From assembly GCF_017982655.1 (NCBI RefSeq), contig NZ_JABXYX010000026.1:1-64000 (forward strand): a stretch of DNA of 64,000 nt. Direction: 5' to 3'. Positions 55,101-63,271 of the stretch are shown in pieces. The notes beneath the pieces are model-generated. The model saw nothing but the letters and a program-made list of their open reading frames with translations. It was not told where the DNA came from and did not search any database. The DNA comes from Brasilonema sp. CT11. GTDB lineage: Bacteria; Cyanobacteriota; Cyanobacteriia; Cyanobacteriales; Nostocaceae. Every line of letters starts with the position of its first letter. Position 1 is the first letter of the stretch. The position numbers were made by a program, and so were the translations under genes.

Positions 55101-55274
55101 TTATTAGGGTTAAAGCTGAAGCGGATAAATAATGCAGTTTATCAAATTGACTCTGAAACACTCTATGATGGTAGGCAAAAAATATTTGACGTTTGGCATC
55201 AACGTGATGAGTTGATGTTGGCAAATTTTAAGAGTATTGGTTTTGAAATAGCGGATATTCCAGTTCTCGCTTGA
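52167..55274 (+). CDS. CyRepA1-family plasmid-type replication protein (DUF3854 plus helicase domain)
   Basis: A 1035-residue protein like the replication proteins of cyanobacterial plasmids. The N-terminal part has KGRTTYDYLLISEHIPRTNT and GGWWCSGLDSLN. A DUF3854 (Toprim-like) region lies at about residues 165-290, with PIIICEGVKKAAALLTQGYA and FYICFDFETEPKK. An ATPase domain follows, with Walker A GVNSAKGTGKTTTL (about 330) and Walker B IIILDEVEQSLWHLL (about 432). Helicase-type blocks VFVTPSLGTGISIDVKHFD and EARQALARVRDDVPRIVWC come later. Residues about 375-407 are a low-complexity insertion encoded by a purine-rich repeat. No parA, partition site or iterons are seen nearby. It may mark an integrated plasmid or a chromosomal homologue. 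Confidence 0.8.
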   Translation: MHLYYLESQHLEELVQGSGIDLNLAKLNFLSLKGRTTYDYLLISEHIPRTNTGMVKSGWLQRYAHITEGGWWCSGLDSLNHWQAMEWGCFKPNQPRLNENGKLIKYEHPPTTPTRVFCLRVSLDIWQQVAQRYNVPMPNSINIAGNGEAESFWQWVMERNIPIIICEGVKKAAALLTQGYAAVAIPGITSGYRVIKDGFGKIISRQLIPDLAAFAKTGRIFYICFDFETEPKKIATVTNAISQLGFLFQEKNCSVRVIKLPGIEKGIDDFLVAKGASAFETVYRQSVDLEVYLAQTKPHTELTIPAALTVNRQYLGEIPFPSSGLVGVNSAKGTGKTTTLQTVVNQAKSTNKPVLLITHRIQLGRFLCEKIGIQWGMGRRERGKEGRREGGKERYFPTLPHSHTPLSPDSLGLCIDSIWKLNPEDWRGAIIILDEVEQSLWHLLNSNTCKDKRVKILKVFQQLISTVLISGGLVIAQDADLSDVSLEYLQGLAGMKIIPWVVVNQWKPQQGWDVTFYDSPNPTPLIHQLELDLITGQKCYVTTDSRSGRYSCETIERYLQERLERLQKQFPKTLVVSSHTTNTRGHEAVDFVAAINQKVTEYNAVFVTPSLGTGISIDVKHFDRVYGIFQGVIPDSEARQALARVRDDVPRIVWCAKRGIGLIGSGSTNYRSLSYWYQENQKENIALLSPLHKVDVDLPLVYDPIHLRTWAKLSARVNASITLYRKSLKDGLIADGHQIHVRGNDVQKNIIRDLRLAFLATEPSDIITRKRLILEIFKVQKDWFKSRRKSKDIDEKIKEIKQRNQLVSATTVADAKDIDYVEYDQLLLKHSLTEEERNQIHKYILRQKYGVEVTPLLKLRDDKGYYYQLLIHYYLTHESEYLCLRDKQEWYQQLTWGEGKVFLPDLKTYKLKVEALRALGVLQYLEPKRVFSENDADLLLLRNVTFQCSQHIKRSIGINLLHQKEYISPIKILKQLLSLLGLKLKRINNAVYQIDSETLYDGRQKIFDVWHQRDELMLANFKSIGFEIADIPVLA
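53291..53388. repeat. Purine/pyrimidine interspersed repeat inside the CyRepA1-type gene
   Basis: A GGGAAGGAGG-type purine run followed by a CTCCCTCACTCCCACACTCC pyrimidine run can fold back as an imperfect hairpin. It is in frame, adding about 33 residues (RRERGKEGRREGGKER and then PTLPHSHTPLSPDS) between Walker A and Walker B. Confidence 0.8.
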
Positions 55275-55330
55275 GTGTAAGATAAATCTTGTGGGGTAAG
55301 CTTAGAGTTACTTGTGTCAACTTAAGCCAG

Positions 55331-55359
55331 AGAGCCGACTATTTAAAGAAGTCGGCTCT
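55331..55359 (+). terminator. Rho-independent terminator after the CyRepA1-type gene
   Basis: AGAGCCGACT and AGTCGGCTCT form a ten-base stem with a nine-base loop, followed by TTTTAG, 57 bases past the stop. It also lies past the convergent gene at 55395 and may serve both. Confidence 0.75.
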
Positions 55360-55394
55360 TTTAGACAATATTTTGGGATTCAATTAAGTTCCTC

Positions 55395-56267
55395 TTACCA
55401 TAAACGTTGGTTGTACCGCCTTTGTGTCTCTTCTATAAAAACCTCTAAAGTTTCGCCTGGAACTTCTTCTTCAACTAAAGATTTATAAAACTGCTGAGCC
55501 GTATTTCCAATTTGATAAACTAAATAAGTATCAGTTCCTGTATTAATAAATCCTCCTGCTACTGGAATCATTTGTGTTGCACTTAAACCGATTGTGGCTA
55601 ATCTATTGGCTCTCAGTACGCGATCAAGAATTGCAAACGCTTCATTTTTACACTCTGGAATTTGTAGTTCAAAACCGTAAGCGACTGCGATCTGAAAAAT
55701 AATTTCAGCTTGGATCAGAGCAATTTCAACATGATCAACCCCGACAGACTCTGCCATTTTGGACGGAACAACACTCATGACTACAGAAGTTCTGCTGACG
55801 CGGAAAAGCTGTCGGCGAAGCAGACGCTGAGTCATTTGTTCAGGCGTTGCGTTTGGAAATTTTGTTAAAAGAAGAGTGACAAATTTCTCAACTGCATCTA
55901 GATCAATCAGTTCGATATGTGCCCTTGCAGCAGCTTCCTTTGCTGTTTGGTTCTCGTCTAGTTTCTTCCTGAGAGATTCTTGATTCTGTTCCAGCTTGTC
56001 TCCAAAAAACTGACGTGTTTCCTGTTGTGCTGTTTTCCCTCGTTTGATCGCAGATTGCACCACATCTTGTCCAAAATCTGTAGCTGACTTAACTGATTGG
56101 ACAATGTCTCGCTTTAACTTTGTTACCTCGCTAACCATATCCTCACTGATTTGAGAACTTACTTCACCTAAAGTTCCGCCAAGTTCTTGCAGTGTTTTAA
56201 GAAAGGACGGTTTCTTTATATTTCTTGGGGTATCACGACGTGATTGCCTACGGTGGAAGTTACTCAT
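55395..56267 (-). CDS. EcsC-like protein of unknown function
   Basis: A 290-residue protein. The first 110 residues are charged and helical (SEVTKLKRDIVQSVKSATDF; QQETRQFFGDKLEQNQESLR), probably a coiled coil. The rest has HVEIALIQAEIIFQIAVAYG, a Glu-rich segment, and a hydrophobic hairpin (TIGLSATQMIPVAGGFINTG, then TDTYLVYQIGNTAQQFYKS). This resembles the EcsC family, whose function is unknown. Residues near 150-160 (RLLRRQLFRVS) are encoded by a GC-rich patch that may be a short repeat. It is a single gene, convergent with the CyRepA1-type gene. Confidence 0.5.
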   Translation of the reverse strand: MSNFHRRQSRRDTPRNIKKPSFLKTLQELGGTLGEVSSQISEDMVSEVTKLKRDIVQSVKSATDFGQDVVQSAIKRGKTAQQETRQFFGDKLEQNQESLRKKLDENQTAKEAAARAHIELIDLDAVEKFVTLLLTKFPNATPEQMTQRLLRRQLFRVSRTSVVMSVVPSKMAESVGVDHVEIALIQAEIIFQIAVAYGFELQIPECKNEAFAILDRVLRANRLATIGLSATQMIPVAGGFINTGTDTYLVYQIGNTAQQFYKSLVEEEVPGETLEVFIEETQRRYNQRLW

Positions 56268-57188
56268 TGCTCTACTATAAAGGTTTTAACTTACTTATAG
56301 AATAAATTTTTTTGAAAAAATCTGACATGTTTCCCATAATCAAACTATTACTAGTTAACTCTGAAGATGCACAGGGAACGCTTAACAGGGAACACTTCGA
56401 CCGCGCTCAGTGCATCGCAGGAAACAGGGAACAGGCAAGAAGAGAAAGAGTGTTTCTTTCATTCGTAGCGGGTTGCGATACGCCTAGCAGCGTCTCTTGC
56501 TTTGCGCGATACGCACCTGCGATAAGCCGGAGGCTGATCGCAACCCGTGGGGCGGGCTTAAGAAGTAGATTTTATAACCCTTATACAGCAGGGCTTTCAC
56601 CAAAGCTAACTAATACCAATTCAAAAAATGTTTGCGACAGATAACCCCACCCGCCCTATCCTTACAAACGTTGAGGTGTCGCTGAGGAATTTAACACAAG
56701 CCAAAAACTTGGTTTCTTTCATCTACTTACATAAGTTCTGAATCTATCCCAAGTGCGCTGATTTGTCACAGAAGCCTGAAATCCCTGTATGCACAGCTTG
56801 AGGTAGCGGTTGCAGTGAGAGTTTGTGTGTTATCTCAACGCAACTTAGTATTGTTTTGTAGCTTAAGAATTTACAATATCTTTATCAAAGTAGCAGTAAA
56901 TTTAAAAGTTTATTTTGAGCTTAATCATTTACAATATCTTTATCAACCTTTGGTAGTTAATTGTGTTAGCTACCAGCCACATGTTTATGTATTTTTCGGA
57001 AATGCCGCGCTTCAGAATTGTGTAATTGCTATTTCCAAATTTGGTACTTAAGTTTGCACAAAAAGCGAATGACTTAGCTAGTTGCTTGCGTATATCGTAT
57101 TAATTAAGCGAGGAGTTGAGCAGCCAAAAAGAGGCAATCAACGACAAGCGACAAGTCAATCCAACACAAACTTAAGAGGTTTTCAACC
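56268..57188. other. Repeat block and upstream region of the peptide-secretion locus
   Basis: 56365-56440 has GGGAACA-type tandem repeats. 56468-56545 has GC-rich repeats, including a partial GCGATA-type copy (56519-56541) and an inverted GCGATACGC partner. From 56640 the DNA is unique and AT-rich and should hold the promoter for the precursor peptides. Short frames here are repeat translations, not genes. Confidence 0.5.
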
Positions 57189-57407
57189 ATGTCTAACGAA
57201 ATTCTTTTCACCGATTTGTCTGTAGAGGAACAAGAAGTTGCAGCTGGTGGTGCAGGAGCTTACATAAGCCAATACCAAAATTTCTATGATAACCTCTACT
57301 TCAACCCCTTATACATTAGTAATGGTCCTAACGGTAGCTACCTTTCCTTCCAAGGTTTCTCAAGAAACACTAGCTCGAATGTTTCTGCTACCGCAAATTT
57401 TCCCTAG
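57189..57407 (+). CDS. Double-glycine-leader precursor peptide 1 (bacteriocin-like)
   Basis: A 72-residue secreted peptide precursor. The leader, MSNEILFTDLSVEEQEVAAG then G, has the LSxEEQEV...GG consensus recognised by C39 peptidases. Cleavage after Gly-Gly would release a 51-residue core beginning AGAYISQY, rich in Tyr, Asn, Ser and Phe. There is no cysteine, so lanthionine or disulfide crosslinks are excluded. AAGAGG lies ten bases before the ATG. It is followed by a strong hairpin (57584-57611), by the second precursor at 57952, and by the exporter at 58453. It is probably a class II-type unmodified bacteriocin or signalling peptide; activity is unknown. Confidence 0.82.
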   Translation: MSNEILFTDLSVEEQEVAAGGAGAYISQYQNFYDNLYFNPLYISNGPNGSYLSFQGFSRNTSSNVSATANFP

Positions 57408-57583
57408 TTAATTCAATAAATTGAATTACCGGGAGAGAAATTCTAGAGTTTCCCCTAACCTCTCATTTTACATAAACTGATTTTCTGCTCAGTGTGTAAG
57501 TAAGATAAGTTAGGTGGAGTAAAACTTTGGAATCCTCTATCGAATTCTGCCTACATCCACATGGATTTTTATCCTGACATCAG

Positions 57584-57611
57584 TTAGCTGTTAACTTTAG
57601 TTAACAGCTAA
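57584..57611 (+). terminator. Perfect 12-base hairpin after precursor 1
   Basis: TTAGCTGTTAAC, loop TTTA, GTTAACAGCTAA. It lies 176 bases past the precursor 1 stop. No T-run follows, so it may stabilise the short precursor mRNA rather than fully terminate it, allowing some read-through. Confidence 0.6.
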
Positions 57612-57634
57612 TTGGCTGACAAAACTAGAAGCAC

Positions 57635-57783
57635 GCTACCGCCATTACCTACCATGTACATCAGTCCGGACTGATAGCTAAGATTGGTTCAAACTGACTC
57701 AAAACGCAAGTTTTCGAGTAAGTTTCGACGAGCTTTAGCCACAAGGTGAGCCAATTTATTTACTCGTGCAATGGCGGTGTAGC
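57635..57783. repeat. Possible small element with inverted ends between the two precursors
   Basis: GCTACCGCCATT at 57635-57646 and AATGGCGGTGTAGC at 57770-57783 are inverted repeats (12 against 14 bases, a two-base gap). They bound about 149 bases without coding potential. It could be a MITE or a long-range RNA stem. Confidence 0.4.
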
Positions 57784-57951
57784 AGTCAGGTTTGAGACTT
57801 TTTCAATATAGCGTCACAATTTAACGCTAGTAACAATGCCCACCATTTCTGTATATGCTGGGTATTATCCGTGATTCTAAAGTCTAACTAATTTTTTTGT
57901 GTTCACGGAGTTGTTAACTCTTAGAAACTGCTGACTCGCAAAGTTAATACT

Positions 57952-58251
57952 ATGTCTGACAAAATAAAACCATACAACTCCGAATTACTAATACATTTAT
58001 CTGAGCAGGAACAGGAGGTTGTGTCTGGCGGACGTTCATCTTTCTTACAATTCACAAACATAAATAGTTATGCAGAATCTCAGATTTCAGTGGGTGACGT
58101 TTCCATCAGCCAAAAATCTGCATATACATTGACACAACTTACCTTGGGATTGGATTTTTCTTCTGGAGGTAGTAAAGGTCGCAAAGGTAGTTCAAGAGGT
58201 TGGAGTGACAGAGATTTATTATATTTCGTACTGAGGTCTCTTTTTTCTTAA
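57952..58251 (+). CDS. Double-glycine-leader precursor peptide 2 (bacteriocin-like)
   Basis: A 99-residue precursor. The leader contains LSEQEQEVVSGG, which aligns with the first precursor's leader. The predicted core of 72 residues starts RSSFLQFTN. It has an Ile/Ser/Gln-rich middle, a basic Gly-Ser-Lys-Arg stretch (GGSKGRKGSSRG), and a hydrophobic end LLYFVLRSLFS. It lacks cysteine, like the first, but the two cores are otherwise unlike. The basic-plus-hydrophobic C-terminus suits a membrane-active peptide; this is inference. No clear Shine-Dalgarno precedes the ATG. It lies 201 bases before the exporter. Confidence 0.78.
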   Translation: MSDKIKPYNSELLIHLSEQEQEVVSGGRSSFLQFTNINSYAESQISVGDVSISQKSAYTLTQLTLGLDFSSGGSKGRKGSSRGWSDRDLLYFVLRSLFS

Positions 58252-58452
58252 AGATGTTTGATGTATTTGTTGACATCGGCACACTCAAAACTGTTAGTTC
58301 ATCTAACAGCAGTAGTTAGAAATAGCATATATATTTCTAGTGATGCTTTTTTCACTTACGAATATAGAAATCAGGGCAAGGGTTCTGGGTTTGTCAATAA
58401 TCCACGACTAAAAATCGATGGGTTATTCTAGCCCGCTCTCTCATTGACAGTT

Positions 58453-60603
58453 ATGAAATATCCTCACGTTTTACAACATAGTGAAGAAGATTGCGGTGCA
58501 GCTTGTTTAGCTTCGATAGCCAAACATTATGGACGTACTTTTACTGTAAATCATATCCGTGAAGCCGTAGGTACTGGACAATTAGGTACAACTTTATTGG
58601 GGTTAAGGCGAGGAGCAGAAACACTTGGGTTTAATGCTCGTCCAGTCAAAACTTCTCCCGAATTGTTGGATCGGATAAAAGAAGCGCCCCTTCCAGCAAT
58701 TATTCACTGGAGGGGAAATCATTGGGTTGTACTATATGGTAAGAAAGGCAAAAAATGTGTCGTCGCCGATCCTGCTGTAGGAATTCGTTATCTCTCTAAA
58801 CAAGATTTAGCAGAGGGTTGGACAGATTGGTTGATGCTGTTATTGGAACCAGATCCAATACGCTTTTTTGCTCAAGAGAATGATCAAGTTGGTGGGTTTT
58901 GGCGTTTCTTCAAGCGCGTTTGGACTTTTCGCTCAATTCTGGCGCAAGCTTTCCCCTTAAACCTCATCTTGGGACTACTCTCTTTAGCTTCGCCTTTTCT
59001 GCTGCAAATCCTCACTGATGATGTACTGGTTCGCGGTGACACAAAGCTCCTCACAACTGTAGCAATTTGTGTGGTTGTGATGCATTTTATTTCCAGCAGC
59101 CTTTCTTATGTCCAGTCTCATTTAATCGCTCACTTTGCCCAACGTTTGCAACTAGGGTTAGTTCTGGAATTTGGAAGATCTATTCTGCACTTACCTCTTT
59201 CTTATTATGAATCTCGTCGCAGTGGAGAAATCGTTAGCCGTCTGCGGGATATTGACCAGATTAATCAGTTAGTTGCTCAAATCATTGTTGGTTTACCCAG
59301 TCAATTTTTTATTGCGCTGGTTTCTTTTGCTTTCATGGTTTTTTATAGCTGGAAACTGACGTTAGTGGCTGTATTGATTGCTGTGGTTATGTCAATATCT
59401 ACAGTGATATTCCAGCCTACTTTGCAGCAAAAAACTCGTGAACTTTTAGTCACAGAAGCAGAAACACAAGGCGTTTTAGTAGAAACTTTTAAAGGCGCAC
59501 TGACCCTCAAAACGACGACAGCAACACCACAATTTTGGGATGAATTTCAAAGCAAATTTGGTCGTCTTGCCAGCCTGACATTACGCACAATTCAGATTAG
59601 CATTATCAATCACACTTTCTCTGGCTTAGTTTCTGCAGTTGGAAGTGTTATTTTGCTCTGGTGCGGTGGGAATTTGGTGATTAACCCAGCGGAAAATTTG
59701 AGTATTGGACAACTCTTTGCCTTTAACTCAATGAATGGTAACTTTCTAGGCTTGATTGCCAGTCTTATCAGTTTTGTCGATGAATTTACTCGTGCAAAAA
59801 CGGCAACTCAACGCTTAACAGAAGTTATAGATACCACCCCAGAAAATAAAGGCGATGGGAAAAGACCTTTCGCTAATCTTCCTGGAGATGCTGACATTGT
59901 TTGTACAGATGTGAACTTTCACTATGCTGGTCGGCTTGACTTGCTACAGGACTTTTCACTAACAATTCCCGGTGGTAAAGTTATCGCCCTTATCGGTAAG
60001 TCTGGTTGTGGGAAAAGTTCTTTGGCTAAGGTGATTGCTAGTTTATATCCACTGGAATCTGGCAATATCCGCATTGGAATTTATAACCTGAATGATCTTT
60101 CTCTTGATTGTCTACGTCAGCAGGTAATTCTTGTTCCCCAAGATGCTCATTTTTGGAGCCGTTCTATTGTAGAAAACTTTCGCTTAGGAACGCCCTACGT
60201 TACTTTTGAGCAGATTGTTAGAGCTTGTGAAATTGCTCATGCTGATGATTTTATTAGTAGACTTCCTGAGAAATATCAAACTATTTTGGGAGAATTTGGC
60301 GCAAATATCTCAGGTGGACAACGTCAACGATTGGCGATCGCACGAGCCATTGTCACAGATCCACCAATCCTGATTTTAGATGAATCTACTTCTGGACTAG
60401 ATCCAGTGAGTGAAGCACAGGTGCTAGATAGATTGTTTGAGCACCGTCGCGGTAAAACGACAATTTTGATTACCCACCGTCCCAAGATAGTTAATCGCGC
60501 TGATTGGATTGTCCTGTTGGATCAGGGTAAGTTAAAACTTCAAGGTTCTTTGGAGGAGCTACATTCCAAATCAGGGGATCATATGGATTTTTTAATTCCT
60601 TGA
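58453..60603 (+). CDS. Peptidase C39-ABC transporter (PCAT) for double-glycine peptides
   Basis: A 716-residue inner-membrane exporter that cleaves Gly-Gly leaders and exports the core peptide. The C39 domain (about residues 1-130) has the catalytic cysteine in SEEDCGAACLASIA (Cys14) and the His/Asp in HWRGNHWVVLYG and VVADPAVG. The membrane domain is about 150-440. The ATPase domain (about 480-715) has Walker A LIGKSGCGKSSL, signature ISGGQRQRLAIARAI, Walker B ILILDESTSGLD and the H-loop histidine in LITHRP. All catalytic residues are intact. The track start is a TTG at 58444; the ATG at 58453, directly before KYPHVLQH, matches the family. It works with the HlyD protein at 60797. Confidence 0.95.
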   Translation: MKYPHVLQHSEEDCGAACLASIAKHYGRTFTVNHIREAVGTGQLGTTLLGLRRGAETLGFNARPVKTSPELLDRIKEAPLPAIIHWRGNHWVVLYGKKGKKCVVADPAVGIRYLSKQDLAEGWTDWLMLLLEPDPIRFFAQENDQVGGFWRFFKRVWTFRSILAQAFPLNLILGLLSLASPFLLQILTDDVLVRGDTKLLTTVAICVVVMHFISSSLSYVQSHLIAHFAQRLQLGLVLEFGRSILHLPLSYYESRRSGEIVSRLRDIDQINQLVAQIIVGLPSQFFIALVSFAFMVFYSWKLTLVAVLIAVVMSISTVIFQPTLQQKTRELLVTEAETQGVLVETFKGALTLKTTTATPQFWDEFQSKFGRLASLTLRTIQISIINHTFSGLVSAVGSVILLWCGGNLVINPAENLSIGQLFAFNSMNGNFLGLIASLISFVDEFTRAKTATQRLTEVIDTTPENKGDGKRPFANLPGDADIVCTDVNFHYAGRLDLLQDFSLTIPGGKVIALIGKSGCGKSSLAKVIASLYPLESGNIRIGIYNLNDLSLDCLRQQVILVPQDAHFWSRSIVENFRLGTPYVTFEQIVRACEIAHADDFISRLPEKYQTILGEFGANISGGQRQRLAIARAIVTDPPILILDESTSGLDPVSEAQVLDRLFEHRRGKTTILITHRPKIVNRADWIVLLDQGKLKLQGSLEELHSKSGDHMDFLIP

Positions 60604-60796
60604 AATGGGGAATAGGGATTGTTAGTTGTTGTCCTAACCACTCTTGAAATCAGTGAACAGTGAACAGTAAACAGTGAAAACTGCTAACTGATAACTGAGG
60701 ACTGGTAACTAATAACCCTTCGGGTTCGCAGTCGCCTACGGAGGGAGACCCTCCTGCAGCGCTGGCTCACTGATAACTGATAACTGGTGATAATAT
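60604..60796. repeat. Short-repeat spacer between PCAT and HlyD genes
   Basis: A dense array of AACAGTGAACAG, TAACTGATAACTGA and a GC-rich insert (TTCGGGTTCGCAGTCGCC, then GGAGGGAGACCCTCC). It lies inside a probable operon. No gene. Confidence 0.7.
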
Positions 60797-62203
60797 ATGC
60801 TCTACACCCACAATCAAAAACTCCTCCCTAGTATTCAAACTGACGAGTTTCTTCCCCCTATTAGTCCCTGGACATCAATGGCTGGAATGTTTCTTGTTGG
60901 GACTGTTGGTACTGCAATTGGCGTATCTTCATGGGTGAAATACAATGTCACGGTGAAAGCCCCTGCAACTGTGCGTCCTGTGGGAGACACCCGACTGGTG
61001 CAGCCGGAAATGGAAGGTACTGTTAAAAGTATCCTTGTCAAAGAAAATCAGCTTGTTAAGCAGGGAGATGCGATCGCTCGCCTTGATGATGAGCAACTAC
61101 TCATCAAAAAGAGCCAGTTGCAAGGTAATCTCGAACAAGGTAAGTTACAACTCATTCAAATGTATGCCCAAATTAAGAGTTTAGAAGTTCAGATTCTGGC
61201 TGAAAAGAGAGTTATAGACAGAACAGTTGCTTCTGCTAAAGCAGATTTTGAACGCAATCAACGGGAGTATCAAGAACGTCAAATTACAACAACAAACGAA
61301 TTACTAGTAGCACAAGCAAGTTTGGAAAAAGCACAGACGGATGTGGAAAAAGCTCATGCTGATTTAGAGTTTGCTAAAGTAGATAGCGATCGATACAAAC
61401 AGCTTTCAGAAATCGGAGCGATCGCTCGGCGTGAATTTGAACAGAAAAAACTCGCTGTTGAGCAGGTAAAAGCAATATTAGAGGGTGAACAAAAAGCTGT
61501 TGACATTGCTAAAGCTAGGGTGAAATCAGCCGAAGCTGCACTCAATCCCAGTACAGCAATGATTAAGATTGCCTCTGAACGTATTGCCCAAGAAACTGCC
61601 AAAGGTGAATCAACTATTGCCACTTTGAGAAGAGAAAGAGAAGCTTTAAAGCAGCGGCAAGTTGAAGTGCAAAGTCAACTCAACCAATCTCAAAAAGAAA
61701 TTCAACAACTTGATACTCAATTAAAAAGTAGCATTGTTCGTGCTACAAGTGACGGAACCATTCTCAAGCTAAACTTACGAAACCCTGGTCAAGTAGTACG
61801 ACCGGGCGAAGCAATTGCTGAAATTGTACCTCAGAATGCTCCACTGGTTATCAAAACAATGGTTTCTGCTGCTGATATTAAAAAAGTCGAAGTTGGTCAA
61901 AAAGTACAACTGCGAGTTGATGCTTGTCCCTATCCGGATTATGGTACTCTCAATGGTGTTGTCAGCGCCATTTCTCCAGACGCAATTACACCTCAAGCTA
62001 ACAATACAGGTAGCACAACTGGAACAACGCCTGCTGTTGGCTATTTTGAAGCTACAGTTAAACCCCAGGCGCTAAAATTTGGTCAACATCAGCATCAGTG
62101 CTCTATTCAAGCAGGAATGGATGCCAAAGCTGATATTATTTCCAAAGAAGAAACAGCCTTGCAATTCTTGCTGAGAAAAGCGAGGCTAATAACAGATTTA
62201 TGA
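60797..62203 (+). CDS. HlyD-family periplasmic adaptor of the PCAT exporter
   Basis: A 468-residue membrane-fusion protein. It has one N-terminal membrane segment (about residues 28-48, MAGMFLVGTVGTAIGVSSWV) and a lipoyl-type half (VQPEMEGTVKSILVKENQLVK; VKQGDAIARLDD). A long coiled-coil hairpin at about 105-320 is rich in Gln, Glu and Lys (LEKAQTDVEKAHADLEFAKV). The second lipoyl half and beta-barrel follow (ILKLNLRNPGQVVRPGEAIAE; KKVEVGQKVQLRVDACPYPD). It links the PCAT pump to an outer-membrane TolC-type channel not encoded in the window. A good terminator follows the stop. Confidence 0.93.
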   Translation: MLYTHNQKLLPSIQTDEFLPPISPWTSMAGMFLVGTVGTAIGVSSWVKYNVTVKAPATVRPVGDTRLVQPEMEGTVKSILVKENQLVKQGDAIARLDDEQLLIKKSQLQGNLEQGKLQLIQMYAQIKSLEVQILAEKRVIDRTVASAKADFERNQREYQERQITTTNELLVAQASLEKAQTDVEKAHADLEFAKVDSDRYKQLSEIGAIARREFEQKKLAVEQVKAILEGEQKAVDIAKARVKSAEAALNPSTAMIKIASERIAQETAKGESTIATLRREREALKQRQVEVQSQLNQSQKEIQQLDTQLKSSIVRATSDGTILKLNLRNPGQVVRPGEAIAEIVPQNAPLVIKTMVSAADIKKVEVGQKVQLRVDACPYPDYGTLNGVVSAISPDAITPQANNTGSTTGTTPAVGYFEATVKPQALKFGQHQHQCSIQAGMDAKADIISKEETALQFLLRKARLITDL

Positions 62204-62222
62204 GATGCTCAGTAGGTAAAGC

Positions 62223-62260
62223 AAAGTCAGAAAAAGTACTTTTTCTGACTTTCTTTTTTT
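62223..62260 (+). terminator. Rho-independent terminator after the HlyD gene
   Basis: A long inverted repeat, AAAGTCAGAAAAAGT with ACTTTTTCTGACTTT, followed by CTTTTTTT. It ends the PCAT-HlyD transcript. Confidence 0.88.
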
Positions 62261-62436
62261 GGTTAACTCAAGTGCATTTACAATATATGTATTTTTTTGA
62301 TGAATTTTTAGGAAATAAAAATAGTATTTTTAAACAATTAAGTTGGCATAAATATACAATGTCTTACTTAGCTTTTATGTCTTAAAATTAAGACAATAAA
62401 TAATTACAGTGGTCACCCGTAGTCTACTTACTACGT

Positions 62437-63141
62437 ATGCAAATTATACTTGTCGTTGTCTGCATCATAATTTTCATTTGGTTTGTCAGGTCTTATTATA
62501 GAACTCAACATGCCTTGCAGTGGTGGTCTTGTAGGCAGTCTCTGAAACTTTTTCTAGAAGCAGAGATTATTCGGGACAATTTACTACAAGAATTTTTCAC
62601 TATACGCCGCAGCCTAGAACTTTTACCAGTAGAAAATCAGGGGTTATCATTCTCCCAAACTCAAGAATGCTTAACTAAGACTAATAGTTTTCATCTATCC
62701 TTAGCACAATTGAGCGATCGCTTGTTCCCGGCATACCTTCAAGATAGCTTGCCATTGGCGATGGAGTCCACAATTGAACCGTGGGTACACTCCCATCCTC
62801 ATCTCTATTTTGATATAGATATGCCTAAGAGTTGGCGACATGAGCCAGCCGAAACCAGTCTGATAGTTTTAAGAACCTTAGAAGAGTTACTAGCAATAAC
62901 TGTGCCAGAAGTTGTGACTGAATTATGTATCTATATAAGCTTGAAACAACTGGGAAATCTTGGTCAACTTATGGTTAAAATTACTTATCCAGATGTATCT
63001 ACACTTACCTTTTATTCGAGTCTACCAGAATTAAGTTATCTTTGTGAAACTTTTCGATTCTTAACATCAGGAAAAACTTTTCGTCAAAGTAATAGTAACA
63101 GCGTTGCTTGGTACTTCTGCTGGTCAGTACCAGTTTTATAG
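62437..63141 (+). CDS. Membrane-anchored protein, possibly a degenerate NarX-type histidine kinase
   Basis: A 234-residue protein with one N-terminal membrane helix (about residues 2-20, IILVVVCIIIFIWFV). Then comes a helical stretch, EAEIIRDNLLQEFFTIRRSL, placed where NarX/DesK-type kinases have their phospho-histidine helix; no H-box histidine is visible. The C-terminal part (LRTLEELLAITVPEVVTEL; LGQLMVKITYPD) has a weak resemblance to the ATPase domain but lacks the usual N and G boxes. It is directly before a response-regulator gene. It may be a scaffold or inactive kinase. I do not recognise a firm family. Confidence 0.45.
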   Translation: MQIILVVVCIIIFIWFVRSYYRTQHALQWWSCRQSLKLFLEAEIIRDNLLQEFFTIRRSLELLPVENQGLSFSQTQECLTKTNSFHLSLAQLSDRLFPAYLQDSLPLAMESTIEPWVHSHPHLYFDIDMPKSWRHEPAETSLIVLRTLEELLAITVPEVVTELCIYISLKQLGNLGQLMVKITYPDVSTLTFYSSLPELSYLCETFRFLTSGKTFRQSNSNSVAWYFCWSVPVL

Positions 63142-63142
63142 T

Positions 63143-63260
63143 TATAGCAGTTGCCACGTAGATTAGGACATAAACTAACGAGAAAATACGGAAATCACCA
63201 GACTTTCACACGTCTGTTAAGCGTTAAGCGCTCGGGTGCTCCCTACTCCCTACTATATTG
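63143..63260. repeat. MITE-like element with TATAGCAG ends, copy B
   Basis: A homologue of 18107-18204. Both share GTAGATTAGGACA, AACTAA and GAGAAAA, and their ends are TATAGCAG with CTACTATA (one mismatch). It lies between the kinase-like gene and the response regulator, and may push the latter onto its own promoter. Confidence 0.7.
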
Positions 63261-63271
63261 TGAGGATGTTG

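Noticed and set aside
56312-56644. 110-codon frame upstream of the peptide locus
   Set aside because: Its translation is mainly GGGAACA and GCGATA-type repeat DNA.
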